Below are positions 50,221 to 60,809 of a DNA stretch of 64,000 nt, piece by piece. Position 1 is the stretch's first letter. Every line of letters begins with the position of its first letter. This DNA is from Caballeronia pedi (GTDB lineage: Bacteria; Pseudomonadota; Gammaproteobacteria; Burkholderiales; Burkholderiaceae), in the NCBI RefSeq assembly GCF_001544915.2, contig NZ_FCOE02000001.1:434001-498000 (forward strand), written 5' to 3'. The translations under genes and the position numbers were made by a program. A model generated the notes under the pieces. It ran no database searches and was not told the DNA's origin. It saw only the letters and a program-made list of their open reading frames with translations.

Positions 50221-50727
50221 TCAGCGCGAGCCGCGCACGCGCCGCAATTCGTCGAACACCAGCAGCACCGCGCCGACGGTGATCGCGCTATCGGCGAGAT
50301 TGAACGCGGGCCAGTGCCACGCGTTCACGTGAAAGTCCAGGAAGTCGATGACGTGCCCGTACGCGATCCGGTCGATCACATTGCCGATCGCGCCACCCAT
50401 GATGAGCGAGAGCGCGAGACAGAAGAGCCGTTGCGTTGCGTGCTTCTTCAGCAGATAGCAGATCACGATGGCCGCGACGACGCCCAGCGCCGTGAACGCC
50501 CAGCGCTGCCAGCCGCCGGCCATCGCGAGGAAGCTGAACGCCGCGCCGCGGTTGTACACGAGCAGCAGGTTGAAGAAGGGCGTGAGCGCGTGCGGATCGC
50601 CGTAGGCGAACACGCGCTGCACGGCGATCTTCGTCAACTGGTCGAACAGGATCACGATCAGCGCGACGCCGAGCCACGGCGCGAGCGACCCACTGCTGGA
50701 AGTTTGTTTCGCCATCGTTCGAGCCAT
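50221..50727 (-). CDS. lspA: lipoprotein signal peptidase (signal peptidase II)
   Basis: The 168-residue inner-membrane aspartyl protease cleaves prolipoproteins. Four membrane segments are visible; the catalytic aspartates lie in the motifs [19 protein letters not shown] and [11 protein letters not shown], and the N-terminal DQLTK motif is present. The chosen ATG at 50727 shares one base with the ileS stop (TAATG), the classical ileS-lspA coupling; ATG at 50715 is an alternative four residues in. Confidence 0.96.
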   Translation of the reverse strand: MARTMAKQTSSSGSLAPWLGVALIVILFDQLTKIAVQRVFAYGDPHALTPFFNLLLVYNRGAAFSFLAMAGGWQRWAFTALGVVAAIVICYLLKKHATQRLFCLALSLIMGGAIGNVIDRIAYGHVIDFLDFHVNAWHWPAFNLADSAITVGAVLLVFDELRRVRGSR

Positions 50728-53558
50728 TATGCTGCGCCTCGCGTTTCGCCGGCGCCGAAGAGGTTGGAGAAGCAGCGGCCGCACAGACCCGGATGATCCG
50801 CGTGCGAGCCGACGTCCGCGCAATAGTGCCAGCAGCGCTCGCACTTCATGTAGCTCGATGCCGTCACGTCGACGCCTTCATCCGCTTCGCCCGCCACCTT
50901 TTCCAGTCGCGCCGATGACGTGATGAGCACGAAGCGCAGCGCATCGCCGAGGCTTGCGAGCGCGTCGTAGCGCGCGCCGCTCGCGCGAACCAGCACTTCG
51001 GCTTGCAGCGACGAACCGATCTGGTTCGCCGTGCGCGCTTCTTCCAGCGCCTTCGTCACGTCGCCGCGCGCGTTACGGATGAGCGTCCACTTGTCGAGCA
51101 GATCGCCGCCGTTCGCGATGTCCGGATACGCCGCGAAGACTTCGTTGAAGATCGTGTCCTGACCGGGCTTGAGCACCTTGTACGCTTCTTCCGCCGTGAA
51201 CGACAGATACGGCGCAACGAGCCGCAACAGGCCGTGCGCGATATGGAACAGCGCGGTCTGCGCGCTGCGGCGTTCGCGCGAATCGGGCTTCGTCGTATAG
51301 AGGCGGTCTTTCAGCACGTCGAGATAGAAGCCGCCGAGGTCTTCCGAGCAGAACGTCGCGATCTTCGCGACCACCGGATGGAACTCGTACTTCTCGTAGT
51401 GTGCGAGCGCGTCGTCCTGCAGGTTGCGCGTGAGCGCGATGGCGTAGCGATCGATCTCCAGCCAGTCCTGAACCGGCAGCGCGTTCTTCTCGAAGTCGAA
51501 GTCGGAAAGATTCGCGAGCAGGAAGCGCAGCGTATTGCGGATACGTCGATACGTCTCGGTGACGCGCTTGAGAATTTCCTCGGAGATCGCGAGCTCGCCG
51601 GAATAATCCGTCGATGCGATCCACAGGCGGATGATTTCCGCGCCGAGCCGGTTCGACACCTCATGCGGATCGATGCCGTTGCCGAGCGACTTCGACATCT
51701 TGCGGCCTTCGCCATCGACGGTGAAGCCGTGCGTGAGCAGCGCGTCGTAGGGCGGACGGCCGTCGAGCATCGACGCCGTCAGCAGCGACGAATGGAACCA
51801 GCCGCGATGCTGGTCCGAGCCTTCGAGATACAGATCGGCCGGGAATTGCAGCGAATCCTTGTGCGAGCCGCGCAGCACGTGCCAGTGCGTCGTGCCGGAA
51901 TCGAACCACACGTCGAGCGTGTCGCGATTCTTTTCGTACATGTTGGCGTCGTCGCCGATCAGCTCGCGCGGATCGAGCTTCTGCCACGTTTCGATACCGC
52001 CTTCCTCGACGCGCTTGGCGACTTCCTCCAGCAACTCCAGCGTGCGCGGATGCAGCTCGCCGGTTTCCTTGTGGACGAAGAACGCCATCGGCACGCCCCA
52101 TTGACGCTGACGCGAAAGCGTCCAGTCCGGGCGGTTCGCGATCATGCTGTAGAGACGCTGCTTGCCCCACGACGGATAGAACGCCGTGTTCTCGACGCCT
52201 TCGAGCGCGGTCTCGCGCAGCGTCTTGCCGCCGTCCTTCGGCTTCACGTCCATGCCCGCGAACCATTGCGAGGTCGCGCGATAGATGATCGGCGTCTTGT
52301 GGCGCCAGCAGTGCATGTAGCTGTGCGTGTACTTTTCGCTCTTCAACAGCGAGCCCGCGCCTTCGAGCGCCTCGACGATCTGCGGATTCGCCTTCCAGAT
52401 CGACAGCCCGCCGAACAGCGGCAGCGATTCGATATAGCGGCCATCGCCCATCACCGGATTGATGATGTCGGAATCCGACATGCCGTGCGCCTTGCACGAC
52501 ACGAAGTCTTCCACGCCATACGCCGGCGACGAATGCACGATGCCCGTGCCGCTTTCGGTCGTCACGTAGTCGCCGAGATAGACGGGCGCGGTGCGCTTGT
52601 AGCCCGGATGCGCGGCCGCGAGCGGATGATGGAAGCGCAGATTGGTGAGCTTCTCGCCGGGCGCCGTCGCGATGACTTCACCGGGGATGCCGTAATTCTG
52701 CAGGCACGCTTCGACACGTTCTTCCGCCAGGATCAGCAACCCGCGCGGCGTATCGACGAGCGCGTAGACGATCTCCGGATGCACGTTGAGCGCCTGGTTG
52801 GCGGGAATGGTCCAGGGCGTCGTCGTCCAGATGACGATGCCGCCTTCAGCCTTCGGCAGCGCGGGCAGGCCGAACGCCTGCGCCGTCTTCCCGGGTTCCG
52901 CGAACGCGAACACCACGTCGATGGTCGGATCGGTCTTGTCCTTGTACTCGACTTCCGCTTCGGCGAGCGCGGAACCGCAGTCGAAACACCAGTTCACCGG
53001 CTTCAGACCACGGAACACATAGCCTTTTTCCATGATCTTGCCGAGCGCGCGGATTTCGCCCGCTTCGTTGGCGAAGTTCATCGTCTTGTACGGATTGTCC
53101 CAGTCGCCCAGCACGCCCAGACGCCGGAAGCCGGCCTTCTGTTTCTCGATCTGCTCGCCGGCATACGCGCGCGCCTTCTGCATCACTTCGGCGGCGGGCA
53201 GCGACTTGCCGAACTGCTTTTCGATCTGGATTTCGATCGGCATGCCGTGGCAGTCCCAGCCCGGCACGTAGACCGCGTCGAAGCCCGCGAGATTGCGCGC
53301 CTTGACGATCATGTCCTTCAGGATCTTGTTGACCGCGTGACCGAGGTGGATGTCGCCGTTCGCGTACGGCGGGCCGTCGTGCAGGATGAACTTCTTGCGG
53401 CCCTTCGAGGCGGCGCGGATCTTCTCGTAGACCTTGTTGTCCTGCCATTCCTTGACCCACGCGGGTTCGCGCTTCGGCAGGTCGCCGCGCATCGGGAAAG
53501 GCGTGTCGAGCAGGTTGACGGGGTACTTCGAGGAGGCTTTCTCTTTCTTGTCGCTCAT
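50727..53558 (-). CDS. ileS: isoleucyl-tRNA synthetase
   Basis: The 943-residue class I synthetase has the HIGH motif as HLGHAVNK after [10 protein letters not shown], the KMSKS loop as [10 protein letters not shown], the editing domain ([25 protein letters not shown]) and a C-terminal zinc finger ([14 protein letters not shown]). This is the bacterial type sensitive to mupirocin by family, not the resistant eukaryote-like type. ATG at 53558 (MSDKKEK) is the family start. It sits between ribF and lspA, as in many Gram-negative bacteria. Confidence 0.97.
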   Translation of the reverse strand: MSDKKEKASSKYPVNLLDTPFPMRGDLPKREPAWVKEWQDNKVYEKIRAASKGRKKFILHDGPPYANGDIHLGHAVNKILKDMIVKARNLAGFDAVYVPGWDCHGMPIEIQIEKQFGKSLPAAEVMQKARAYAGEQIEKQKAGFRRLGVLGDWDNPYKTMNFANEAGEIRALGKIMEKGYVFRGLKPVNWCFDCGSALAEAEVEYKDKTDPTIDVVFAFAEPGKTAQAFGLPALPKAEGGIVIWTTTPWTIPANQALNVHPEIVYALVDTPRGLLILAEERVEACLQNYGIPGEVIATAPGEKLTNLRFHHPLAAAHPGYKRTAPVYLGDYVTTESGTGIVHSSPAYGVEDFVSCKAHGMSDSDIINPVMGDGRYIESLPLFGGLSIWKANPQIVEALEGAGSLLKSEKYTHSYMHCWRHKTPIIYRATSQWFAGMDVKPKDGGKTLRETALEGVENTAFYPSWGKQRLYSMIANRPDWTLSRQRQWGVPMAFFVHKETGELHPRTLELLEEVAKRVEEGGIETWQKLDPRELIGDDANMYEKNRDTLDVWFDSGTTHWHVLRGSHKDSLQFPADLYLEGSDQHRGWFHSSLLTASMLDGRPPYDALLTHGFTVDGEGRKMSKSLGNGIDPHEVSNRLGAEIIRLWIASTDYSGELAISEEILKRVTETYRRIRNTLRFLLANLSDFDFEKNALPVQDWLEIDRYAIALTRNLQDDALAHYEKYEFHPVVAKIATFCSEDLGGFYLDVLKDRLYTTKPDSRERRSAQTALFHIAHGLLRLVAPYLSFTAEEAYKVLKPGQDTIFNEVFAAYPDIANGGDLLDKWTLIRNARGDVTKALEEARTANQIGSSLQAEVLVRASGARYDALASLGDALRFVLITSSARLEKVAGEADEGVDVTASSYMKCERCWHYCADVGSHADHPGLCGRCFSNLFGAGETRGAA

Positions 53559-53654
53559 GGGTGACTCAGTGAATTCGGTGAGACGGCGCTTTGACTTGCG
53601 CGCGGTGTGTCGATGAGGGCGGGGCAGCGGGCGACGCAAAGATGCGCCGCGCGC

Positions 53655-54650
53655 TCACCTAATTCGGTCGGTCGCCGAAATGGCGAAGCCCGTGGCGCGG
53701 CTGCCCGCGTTGCTGGCGGGCGGAAGGCCGAAGTACGCGCGCGCGTTGTCGACATCCCGCGCGATGGCGGCGGACAGCGTTTCGAGGTCGACGTACTTTT
53801 CCTCGTCGCGCAGCTTCTTCAGGAATTCGACGCGCACGAGCTTGCCGTACGCGTCGCCGTGCCAGTCGAGCACGAAGACTTCGAGCAGCACGCGGCCGGA
53901 ATCGTCGACGGTCGGACGCAGGCCGAGACTTGCGACGGCCGGCAGCGGTTCACCGCCAAGTCCATGCACGCGCACGACAAAAATGCCCGCGAGCGCCGGC
54001 CGCTTGTGCGCGATCGGCAGGTTCAGCGTGGGAAAGCCGAGATCGCGGCCGAGCTTCGCGCCGTGCACGACGTGTCCGCTGATGATGTACGGCCGCCCGA
54101 GCGCGACCTGCGCCGCGTCCAGATCGCCCGCGACGAGCGACGCCCGCACCGACGACGACGAAATGCGCGCGCCATTCGGATGCGCGACGGTGGCCATCTG
54201 CTCGACCTCGAAGCCGTAGGTCTCGCCGGCGGCCTTGAGCGATGCGAAGTCGCCCGCGCGTTTCGCGCCGTAGCAGAAGTCGTCGCCGACCATCACCCAG
54301 CGCGCGTGCAGGCCATCGACGATGACGTTCTTCACGAACGTATCCGGCGACTGGCTCGCGAACGTCTTGTTGAAGTGCTCGACCACCACGCGATCGACGC
54401 CGTTGGTGCGCAACGCTTCGAGCTTGTCGCGCAGCATGGCGATGCGCGGCGGCGCGCCCGCCGGATTGAAGAACTCGCGCGGATGCGGCTCGAAGGTCAT
54501 CACGCAGACCGGCAGGCCGCGCGCATCGGCGGCGGCCCGCACGTGCGCGAGCAGCGCCTGGTGGCCGCGATGGACACCGTCGAAGTTGCCGATGGTCAGT
54601 GCGCAGGGCGCCCGGCTTTCGGCATTGGGAAGGCCGCGAAAGACTCTCAC
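53655..54650 (-). CDS. ribF: bifunctional riboflavin kinase/FAD synthetase
   Basis: The 331-residue enzyme makes FMN and FAD. The N-terminal FAD synthetase domain has TIGNFDGVHRGHQ and the ISSSSVR motif; the C-terminal riboflavin kinase domain has GRDLGFPTLNLP and the Glu-containing LLEVFVLDWHGDAYG. It begins at GTG without a clear ribosome binding site. A TATAAT box on the minus strand at 54701-54696 would start transcription about 40 bases upstream. It leads the ribF-ileS-lspA-coaBC run, with a 96-base gap before ileS. Confidence 0.96.
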   Translation of the reverse strand: MRVFRGLPNAESRAPCALTIGNFDGVHRGHQALLAHVRAAADARGLPVCVMTFEPHPREFFNPAGAPPRIAMLRDKLEALRTNGVDRVVVEHFNKTFASQSPDTFVKNVIVDGLHARWVMVGDDFCYGAKRAGDFASLKAAGETYGFEVEQMATVAHPNGARISSSSVRASLVAGDLDAAQVALGRPYIISGHVVHGAKLGRDLGFPTLNLPIAHKRPALAGIFVVRVHGLGGEPLPAVASLGLRPTVDDSGRVLLEVFVLDWHGDAYGKLVRVEFLKKLRDEEKYVDLETLSAAIARDVDNARAYFGLPPASNAGSRATGFAISATDRIR

Positions 54651-54695
54651 GATAGGCGATGGTCAGTGGGAGGGGCTGATGCCGCAAAGCGTTAG

Positions 54696-54701
54696 ATTAT
54701 A
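54696..54701 (-). promoter_or_regulatory. -10 box of the ribF promoter
   Basis: A perfect TATAAT reads on the minus strand 46 bases before the ribF start. No good -35 box stands at the usual distance, so confidence is moderate. Confidence 0.5.
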
Positions 54702-54788
54702 AACGCTCGCACGGATCGTCGGGCGCGCACGGCCGCTCCGGCGCCTGCGTCGGTCCCTTTTGGCACGATTTTCGCACCGTTCAAATGA

Positions 54789-54802
54789 TAAAATCCGCGG
54801 AT
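54789..54802 (+). promoter_or_regulatory. -10-like box and palindrome at the purN start
   Basis: TAAAAT at 54789-54794 ends six bases before the ATG, and the perfect palindrome ATCCGCGGAT at 54793-54802 covers the start codon. No Shine-Dalgarno sequence is present. Transcription may begin at the ATG. Confidence 0.45.
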
Positions 54803-55451
54803 GAAAAAAATCGTCATTCTGATCTCCGGGCGCGGGAGCAACATGGAGGCCGTCGTGCGTGCGTGCGCGCGCGACGGCTGGCCAGCCCGCGTCTGCGCGG
54901 TCATTTCCAACCGGCCCGATGCCGCCGGGTTAGGCTTCGCGGCCGCGAACGGCATCGAAACCAAAGTAGTGGATCACCGTCAATTCGACGGGCGCGAATC
55001 GTTCGACGCCGCGCTCGCGCGTGAAATCGACCGTTTCGAGCCCGATCTCGTCGTGCTGGCGGGCTTCATGCGCGTGCTGACCGACGCCTTCGTCGGGAAA
55101 TACGCCGGGCGCATGCTCAATGTTCATCCGTCGCTCTTGCCGTGCTTTCCGGGCTTGCGCACGCATCAGCAGGCGCTCGACGCCGGCGTGCGCGTACACG
55201 GCGCCAGCGTCCATTTCGTGACGCCGACGCTCGATCACGGGCCGATCGTCGCGCAGGGCGCAGTGCCGGTCGTCGCCGGCGACGACGCCGCCGCGCTCGC
55301 CGCGCGCGTGCTGAAGGTCGAGCACGACATCTATCCGCGCGCGGTGCGCTGGTTTATCGAAGGGCGTTTATCTATCGAGGGCGAACGTGTCGCCCTCGCG
55401 CCGTCTGAGCCGCAATGGCTCTTTGCCGACATTGCCGGGGAGGGCGTATGA
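54801..55451 (+). CDS. purN: phosphoribosylglycinamide formyltransferase
   Basis: The 216-residue enzyme transfers the formyl group from 10-formyl-tetrahydrofolate in purine synthesis. Motifs are ISGRGSNMEA (phosphate binding), LAGFMRVL, and the catalytic set Asn-His-Asp: MLNVHPSLLPCFPG and the loop HFVTPTLDHGPIV. The gene starts divergently from ribF. Its stop overlaps the next start as ATGA. Confidence 0.97.
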   Translation: MKKIVILISGRGSNMEAVVRACARDGWPARVCAVISNRPDAAGLGFAAANGIETKVVDHRQFDGRESFDAALAREIDRFEPDLVVLAGFMRVLTDAFVGKYAGRMLNVHPSLLPCFPGLRTHQQALDAGVRVHGASVHFVTPTLDHGPIVAQGAVPVVAGDDAAALAARVLKVEHDIYPRAVRWFIEGRLSIEGERVALAPSEPQWLFADIAGEGV

Positions 55452-56764
55452 GGCTGCATGGATTTCTGATCGGACAAACCGAAACATTGCTCGCGGACGT
55501 ATTGCGCTTTTCCGGCCCTGCCGACGCCGCGACGAGCCGCTTCTTCCGCGCGCATCCGAAGCTCGGGCACGGGGAGCGCGGCGTGATTGCCGAAGCCGTA
55601 TTCGCCGTGCTGCGCCGGAAAATGGAGTTTTCGCATCTCGCGGAAAGCGGCAGCGGCAACCTTGCGCGCCGTCTCGCGCTGCTCGGGCTGATGCAGACCG
55701 CCGGGCTCTCCGCGCTGAAGCCGTTCGTGTCGGCGGACGAGTATCAATGGCTCGCGCAAGTCTCGAAGATCGATCCGGCGAGCCTGCCGGTGCGCGTGCG
55801 CACCAACCTGCCGCAGTGGATCTACGACGCGATGGGCAAGCGTTTCGCGCCCGAGGAACTCGCGCAACTCGCCGCCGCGCTGAACTATCCCGCGCCGCTC
55901 GACCTGCGCGTGAATCCGATCAAGGCGACCCGTGAGGCCGCGCTCAAGGCGTTGACCGAAGCGGGCATCGACGCGGGCGAAATGCCGTTCGCGCCGTTCG
56001 GCGTGCGCGTGGACGGCAAGCCCGCGCTGACGCGTCTCGCGCCGTTTCAGGAAGGCTGGATCGAGGTGCAGGACGAAGGCAGCCAGCTGCTCTGCTCGCT
56101 GATGGCCCCGCGTCGCGGCGAAATGATCGTGGACTTCTGCGCGGGCGCGGGCGGCAAGACGCTCGCGCTCGGCGCGATGATGCGCTCGACCGGCCGCCTC
56201 TACGCGTTCGACGTGTCGGACCGCCGCCTCGCCAAGCTGAAGCCGCGTCTCGCGCGCAGCGGTCTGTCGAACGTGAATCCGGTGCTGATCGACAGCGAGC
56301 ACGACGCCAAGATCAAGCGTCTCGCGGGCAAGATCGACCGCGTGCTCGTCGATGCGCCGTGCTCGGGTCTCGGCACGCTGCGCCGCAATCCGGACCTGAA
56401 GTGGCGCCAGTCGCCCGCCACCGTCGCGGAGCTGACGCCCAAGCAGTTGTCGATTCTCACGAGCGCCGCGCGCCTCGTGAAACCCGGCGGCCGCCTCGTC
56501 TACGCAACCTGCTCCATGCTCGAAGCGGAAAACGAAGGCGTCGTGAAGCAGTTCCTCGAAACGCATCCGAATTTCCGCGTGGTGCCCGCGCGCGACGTGC
56601 TCGCGGAACAGCGCATCGATCTGGACACGGGCGAATTCCTTTCGCTGTGGCCGCACAAGCACGGCACGGACGGCTTCTTCGCGGCCGTGCTGGAACGCGT
56701 GCCGGACGCCGCGAAAGCGCCGAAAGCACCGGAAGCGCCGGAAGCGCCTGAAGAAACCGCGTAA
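55448..56764 (+). CDS. RsmB/NOP-family RNA (cytosine-C5) methyltransferase
   Basis: The 438-residue protein has an N-terminal helical region and a C-terminal Rossmann methyltransferase domain. The SAM motif is VDFCAGAGGKTLALG, and the two cysteines of the m5C mechanism are seen in VDAPCSGLGTLRRNP and YATCSMLEAENE. The length and order fit RsmB (16S rRNA C967), but an RsmF-like or other target is possible. The C-terminus is a low-complexity run of Ala/Pro/Glu repeats (KAPKAPEAPEAPE). It is coupled to purN by a four-base overlap. Confidence 0.9.
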   Translation: MRLHGFLIGQTETLLADVLRFSGPADAATSRFFRAHPKLGHGERGVIAEAVFAVLRRKMEFSHLAESGSGNLARRLALLGLMQTAGLSALKPFVSADEYQWLAQVSKIDPASLPVRVRTNLPQWIYDAMGKRFAPEELAQLAAALNYPAPLDLRVNPIKATREAALKALTEAGIDAGEMPFAPFGVRVDGKPALTRLAPFQEGWIEVQDEGSQLLCSLMAPRRGEMIVDFCAGAGGKTLALGAMMRSTGRLYAFDVSDRRLAKLKPRLARSGLSNVNPVLIDSEHDAKIKRLAGKIDRVLVDAPCSGLGTLRRNPDLKWRQSPATVAELTPKQLSILTSAARLVKPGGRLVYATCSMLEAENEGVVKQFLETHPNFRVVPARDVLAEQRIDLDTGEFLSLWPHKHGTDGFFAAVLERVPDAAKAPKAPEAPEAPEETA

Positions 56765-56767
56765 GCA

Positions 56768-58132
56768 ATGCAGAACCGCTTCCTGAACGAACTCTCCGCG
56801 CGGCTTTTTCGCGATTTCGGCGAGCCGGAAGTGATCTGGCAGGTGGCGGTTCTGCTCGGCCTGCTCGTGGTGGCCTGGTGGTGCGCGCGGCTGCTTCGCA
56901 AGAAGCTCGATGCGCGCCGCCAGTCGCGTTTCGAAGCCGTGCGCTTCGGCGCGGAAAGTCTCAACAAGGCGCTGTTTCCGCTGCTCGGCACGGTTTTCGT
57001 GTCGATCGCGCAGGTGGCGGTTGCGCCGTTCATCCACACGTCGTTCCTGCGCCTCGCGCTCGTTCCGCTGTGCGGCATCACCGTCATCTACACGATGCTG
57101 TACGTCGCGCGGCGCGTGTTCAGCCGCGGTCAGGCGGAGCATCAGGCGAACGCGCTGCTGTATCTGTTCGAAAAACTCGTGACGGCGATCGTCTGGATCG
57201 CGATGCTCTTTACCGTCATGGGCATCCAGGACGACGTCGTGCACTGGATGGGAAGCGTGCGCTTCAATTTCGCGAACGCGCACATGACGCTGCTCTCGCT
57301 CGCCTCGGGCGTGCTGTGGGTGTGCGTGACGCTGATCGTCGCGATGTGGGCGGGCGCGCTGCTCGACGACCGCCTGATGCGCGCCCGCTCGCTCGACGGC
57401 AATCTCAAAGTGGTGCTCGCACGCGTCGGCCGGGCGCTGATGATCCTCGCCGCGATTCTGGTGAGCCTGTCGATCGTCGGCATCGACATCACGGTGCTCG
57501 GCGTTTTCGGCGGCGCGCTGGGCGTCGGTCTTGGCTTCGGTTTGCAGAAGATCGCGAGCAATTACGTGTCGGGCTTCATCATTCTGCTGGACCGCTCCTT
57601 GCGACTCGGTGACATGATCAGCGTAAGCGGCAGCCAGGGCACCGTCACGCAGATCCGCACGCGTTACACGGTCGTGCGCGGGCTGGACGGCATCGAAACG
57701 CTGATTCCGAACGAAAAGCTCATCACCGATGTGGTGCAGAACCATTCGTCGTATCTGACGCGCGGCAACGCGAAGATCGCGGTGCAGGTGAGCTACCGCT
57801 GCGACGTCGAGCGCGCGATGCAATTGCTGGTCGAAGCGACGCAGGGCGTCGAACGCGTGCTGCAGGATCCGGCCCCCGCCGCGCTGCTCGCGAGCTTCGG
57901 CGCGGACGGCATCAATCTGGAGCTGAGCTTCTGGATCGAGGAAGCCGCGAAGGGCACGGGCGGCGTAAAGTCGCATGTCAACCGCGCGGTCTGGCGGTTA
58001 TTCTCCGAACATGGCATTGAAATCCCGTACGCCCAGCGCGAAATACGGATTATCGATGGCGTGGTCCGGACAAGGGACGAATCGGTACTTAATTCCGAAA
58101 ACCGCGAACCTGGCGCCGCGCCAACGGCGTGA
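56768..58132 (+). CDS. MscS-family mechanosensitive ion channel
   Basis: The 454-residue inner-membrane protein has about five hydrophobic segments before the MscS core. The pore helix is FGGALGVGLGFGLQKIASNY at roughly residues 243-262, followed by the beta-domain (SLRLGDMISVSGSQGTVTQIRTRYT) and a vestibule domain ending near residue 430. It is larger than E. coli MscS and resembles YbdG/YnaI-size homologues. It starts three bases after the methyltransferase stop. Confidence 0.92.
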   Translation: MQNRFLNELSARLFRDFGEPEVIWQVAVLLGLLVVAWWCARLLRKKLDARRQSRFEAVRFGAESLNKALFPLLGTVFVSIAQVAVAPFIHTSFLRLALVPLCGITVIYTMLYVARRVFSRGQAEHQANALLYLFEKLVTAIVWIAMLFTVMGIQDDVVHWMGSVRFNFANAHMTLLSLASGVLWVCVTLIVAMWAGALLDDRLMRARSLDGNLKVVLARVGRALMILAAILVSLSIVGIDITVLGVFGGALGVGLGFGLQKIASNYVSGFIILLDRSLRLGDMISVSGSQGTVTQIRTRYTVVRGLDGIETLIPNEKLITDVVQNHSSYLTRGNAKIAVQVSYRCDVERAMQLLVEATQGVERVLQDPAPAALLASFGADGINLELSFWIEEAAKGTGGVKSHVNRAVWRLFSEHGIEIPYAQREIRIIDGVVRTRDESVLNSENREPGAAPTA

Positions 58133-58370
58133 CCGGTAGCGAAAGCTGAATCTTTCGATTTGACCGGGGAATCAACCTCAATTCGGGGCGTGAGTTTTTC
58201 CTCGTTTTGCTACGATTCAAAAAATTTCACCTTTAGGACAAAGACTTGGAACGCATGCAGTAGAATGCGATCGAACTTGCGCACATTCCTTTCATGCGCA
58301 CAACAAGTTGCCCGACGTCAGTTTGACTGGCCATTTTTCCCGAATTTCACAGCTACTCAGGTAAACCGCC

Positions 58371-59567
58371 TTGCTGAATTCTTCCCTCGAATTTCTCGCC
58401 AACGGATTGCTCGACTTTTCCTGGTGGCAGATTCTGCTGTTCACGCTTGCGATGACGCACGTCACGATCGCCGGCGTCACGATCTATCTGCACCGTTGCC
58501 AGGCGCACCGCGCGCTGGACCTGCATCCCGTCGCGAGTCACTTCTTCCGCTTCTGGCTGTGGATGACCACGGGCATGCTGACCGGCCAGTGGGCGGCGAT
58601 CCACCGCAAGCACCACGCCAAATGCGAGACCGAAGAAGATCCGCATAGCCCGCAGACGCGCGGCATCTGGAAGGTGCTGCTCGAAGGCGCGGAACTCTAT
58701 CGCTCCGAAGCGAAAAACGAAGAGACCATGCGCAAGTTCAGTCACGGCACGCCGAACGACTGGATGGAGCGCTACGTCTACACGCGTTACCCGATTCTCG
58801 GCATCAGCGTCATGATGGTGATCGATGTCGCGCTGTTCGGCATCGTCGGGCTGTCGGTGTGGGCCGTGCAGATGATCTGGATTCCGTTCTGGGCGGCGGG
58901 CGTTGTGAACGGTCTCGCGCACTGGTGGGGCTATCGCAACTTCAATTCGGCGGATGCGTCGACGAACATCTTCCCGCTCGGCATCCTGATCGGCGGTGAA
59001 GAACTGCATAACAATCACCACACGTTCGCGACCTCCGCGAAGCTGTCGAGCAAGTGGTACGAGTTCGACATCGGCTGGATGTATATCCGCCTGATGTCGA
59101 TGGTCGGTCTTGCGAAGGTGAAGAAGGTCGCGCCGACGCCGAAGCTCGCCGCGAGCAAGGCTGTCGTGGATCAGGACACGCTGCAGGCGGTGCTGTCGAA
59201 CCGCTACGAAGTGATGGCGCGTTACGGCAAGGCGCTCAAGCGCGCCTACGCGCAGGAACTGGCGAAGCTGAAGGAAGCCGGCGCGCGCGAGAAGTATCAA
59301 CTGATGCGTGGCGCGCGCACGTGGTTCCACAAGGAAGAAGACGGCCTGAACGAGCCGCAGCTGAAGCAGTTGCCGGAACTCACGTCGGATAACCAGAAGC
59401 TGCGCACGTTCATCGAGCTGCGCAAGGATCTGGCGGCGATGTGGGACCGCTCCAATGCCTCGCGCGAGCAGCTCGTCACGCAATTGCAGGACTGGTGCCA
59501 TCGCGCGGAAGAGAGCGGCATCAAGGCGTTGCAGGATTTCGCGTTGCGTCTGCGCCGCTACGCCTGA
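58371..59567 (+). CDS. acyl-CoA/fatty acid desaturase (DesA-like) with long C-terminal extension
   Basis: The 398-residue membrane di-iron protein has the three histidine boxes HRCQAH, HRKHH and HNNHH, and hydrophobic pairs flanking them. It would introduce a double bond, probably delta-9, into membrane acyl chains. TTG at 58371 is the start that gives the family N-terminus; the ribosome binding site (AGG ten bases upstream) is weak. After about residue 255 comes a helical, Lys/Glu/Leu-rich extension of some 140 residues that the desaturase fold does not need. A terminator follows. Confidence 0.9.
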   Translation: MLNSSLEFLANGLLDFSWWQILLFTLAMTHVTIAGVTIYLHRCQAHRALDLHPVASHFFRFWLWMTTGMLTGQWAAIHRKHHAKCETEEDPHSPQTRGIWKVLLEGAELYRSEAKNEETMRKFSHGTPNDWMERYVYTRYPILGISVMMVIDVALFGIVGLSVWAVQMIWIPFWAAGVVNGLAHWWGYRNFNSADASTNIFPLGILIGGEELHNNHHTFATSAKLSSKWYEFDIGWMYIRLMSMVGLAKVKKVAPTPKLAASKAVVDQDTLQAVLSNRYEVMARYGKALKRAYAQELAKLKEAGAREKYQLMRGARTWFHKEEDGLNEPQLKQLPELTSDNQKLRTFIELRKDLAAMWDRSNASREQLVTQLQDWCHRAEESGIKALQDFALRLRRYA

Positions 59568-59600
59568 CGCGCGATATCCGTTAAAATTTAAGCACGTCAC

Positions 59601-59631
59601 AAGACCCCGCTCTGGCGGGGTCTTTGTTTTT
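59601..59631 (+). terminator. terminator after the desaturase gene
   Basis: AAGACCCCGC at 59601-59610 pairs with GCGGGGTCTT at 59615-59624 around TCTG; TTGTTTTT follows. Confidence 0.92.
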
Positions 59632-59681
59632 GTGCGGCCGAATTTGCATCGCGTTGTTGGCATGGAGCAGGGGACAGGGAC

Positions 59682-60809
59682 ATGGAAGCGATCAGGAGTG
59701 TCGAGTACGACCGGCCGCAAGGCCTGACGTGTGGGGTGGGCGAGGCGTGGGCGCGGGTGCCCGGCGCGCCGTCGCCGGAAGAGCGGCGCGAGTTGAAGGA
59801 GCGCATTCGCGCGCTTCTGAAGCGGGAAGAGGCGGTGCTCGTCGCGCACTATTACGTCGATGCCGAACTCCAGGAACTGGCCGACGAAACCGGCGGCTGC
59901 GTCGCCGATTCGCTGGAAATGGCGCGCTTCGGCCGCGATCACGCGGCGAAGACGCTGGTTGTCGCGGGCGTGCGCTTCATGGGCGAGACGGCGAAGATCC
60001 TGAGCCCGGACAAGCGCGTGCTGATGCCTGATCTCGACGCGACCTGTTCGCTCGACCTCGGCTGTCCCGCCGACGAATTCTCCGCGTTCTGCGACGCGCA
60101 TCCGGACCGCACGGTCGTCGTGTACGCGAATACGAGCGCGGCAGTGAAGGCGCGCGCGGACTGGATGGTCACGTCGTCGATCGGGCTCGAGATCGTCGCG
60201 GACCTGCACGCGCGCGGCGAGAAGATCCTGTGGGCGCCGGACCGTCACCTGGGCGGTTACATTCAGAAGAAGACCGGTGCGGACATGCTGTTGTGGCAGG
60301 GTTCGTGTCTCGTCCACGACGAGTTCAAAGGCATCGAGCTCGATCTGCTGCGCCACGAATATCCCGACGCGAAAATTCTCGTGCACCCGGAATCGCCCGA
60401 AGGCGTCGTCGCGCTCGCGGATGTCGTCGGCTCGACCACGCAACTGATCGACGCCGCCGTGAAGCTCGACGCGACGCGCTTCATCGTTGCGACCGACCTC
60501 GGGATTCTGCACAAGATGCGGCTCGCCGCGCCGGGCAAGACGTTCATCGAGGCGCCGACCGCCGGCAACAGCGCGACCTGCAAGAGCTGCGCGCACTGCC
60601 CGTGGATGGCGATGAACGGCCTCGCCAATCTCGCCGAGGTTCTGGAGCGCGGTCACAACGAGATTCACGTCGATCCGGCCATCGGTTTGCGTGCGCGCCT
60701 GCCGATCGACCGCATGCTCGATTTCGCCGCGCGTCATAAGAAGCGCGTGCAGGCGAGCGGCGATCTGGCGAAGGACACCACGCTGTTCTCGAACGTGGGA
60801 GCCGCGTAA
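59682..60809 (+). CDS. nadA: quinolinate synthase
   Basis: The 375-residue iron-sulfur enzyme condenses iminoaspartate with dihydroxyacetone phosphate in NAD synthesis. Conserved parts are [49 protein letters not shown] and the cysteine-bearing [13 protein letters not shown]; three of these cysteines hold the 4Fe-4S cluster. An AGGGGACAGGGA stretch precedes the ATG. Its last base is the first base of the nadC start codon. Confidence 0.97.
   Translation: MEAIRSVEYDRPQGLTCGVGEAWARVPGAPSPEERRELKERIRALLKREEAVLVAHYYVDAELQELADETGGCVADSLEMARFGRDHAAKTLVVAGVRFMGETAKILSPDKRVLMPDLDATCSLDLGCPADEFSAFCDAHPDRTVVVYANTSAAVKARADWMVTSSIGLEIVADLHARGEKILWAPDRHLGGYIQKKTGADMLLWQGSCLVHDEFKGIELDLLRHEYPDAKILVHPESPEGVVALADVVGSTTQLIDAAVKLDATRFIVATDLGILHKMRLAAPGKTFIEAPTAGNSATCKSCAHCPWMAMNGLANLAEVLERGHNEIHVDPAIGLRARLPIDRMLDFAARHKKRVQASGDLAKDTTLFSNVGAA

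Noticed and set aside
51003..53564. Plus-strand open frame of 853 codons opposite ileS
   Set aside because: It mirrors ileS codon positions exactly and has shadow-type composition; ileS is complete and certain.
55331..57976. Minus-strand open frame of 881 codons opposite purN, the RsmB-like gene and mscS
   Set aside because: Covers three recognised genes on the other strand and has Arg/His/Glu-rich shadow composition.
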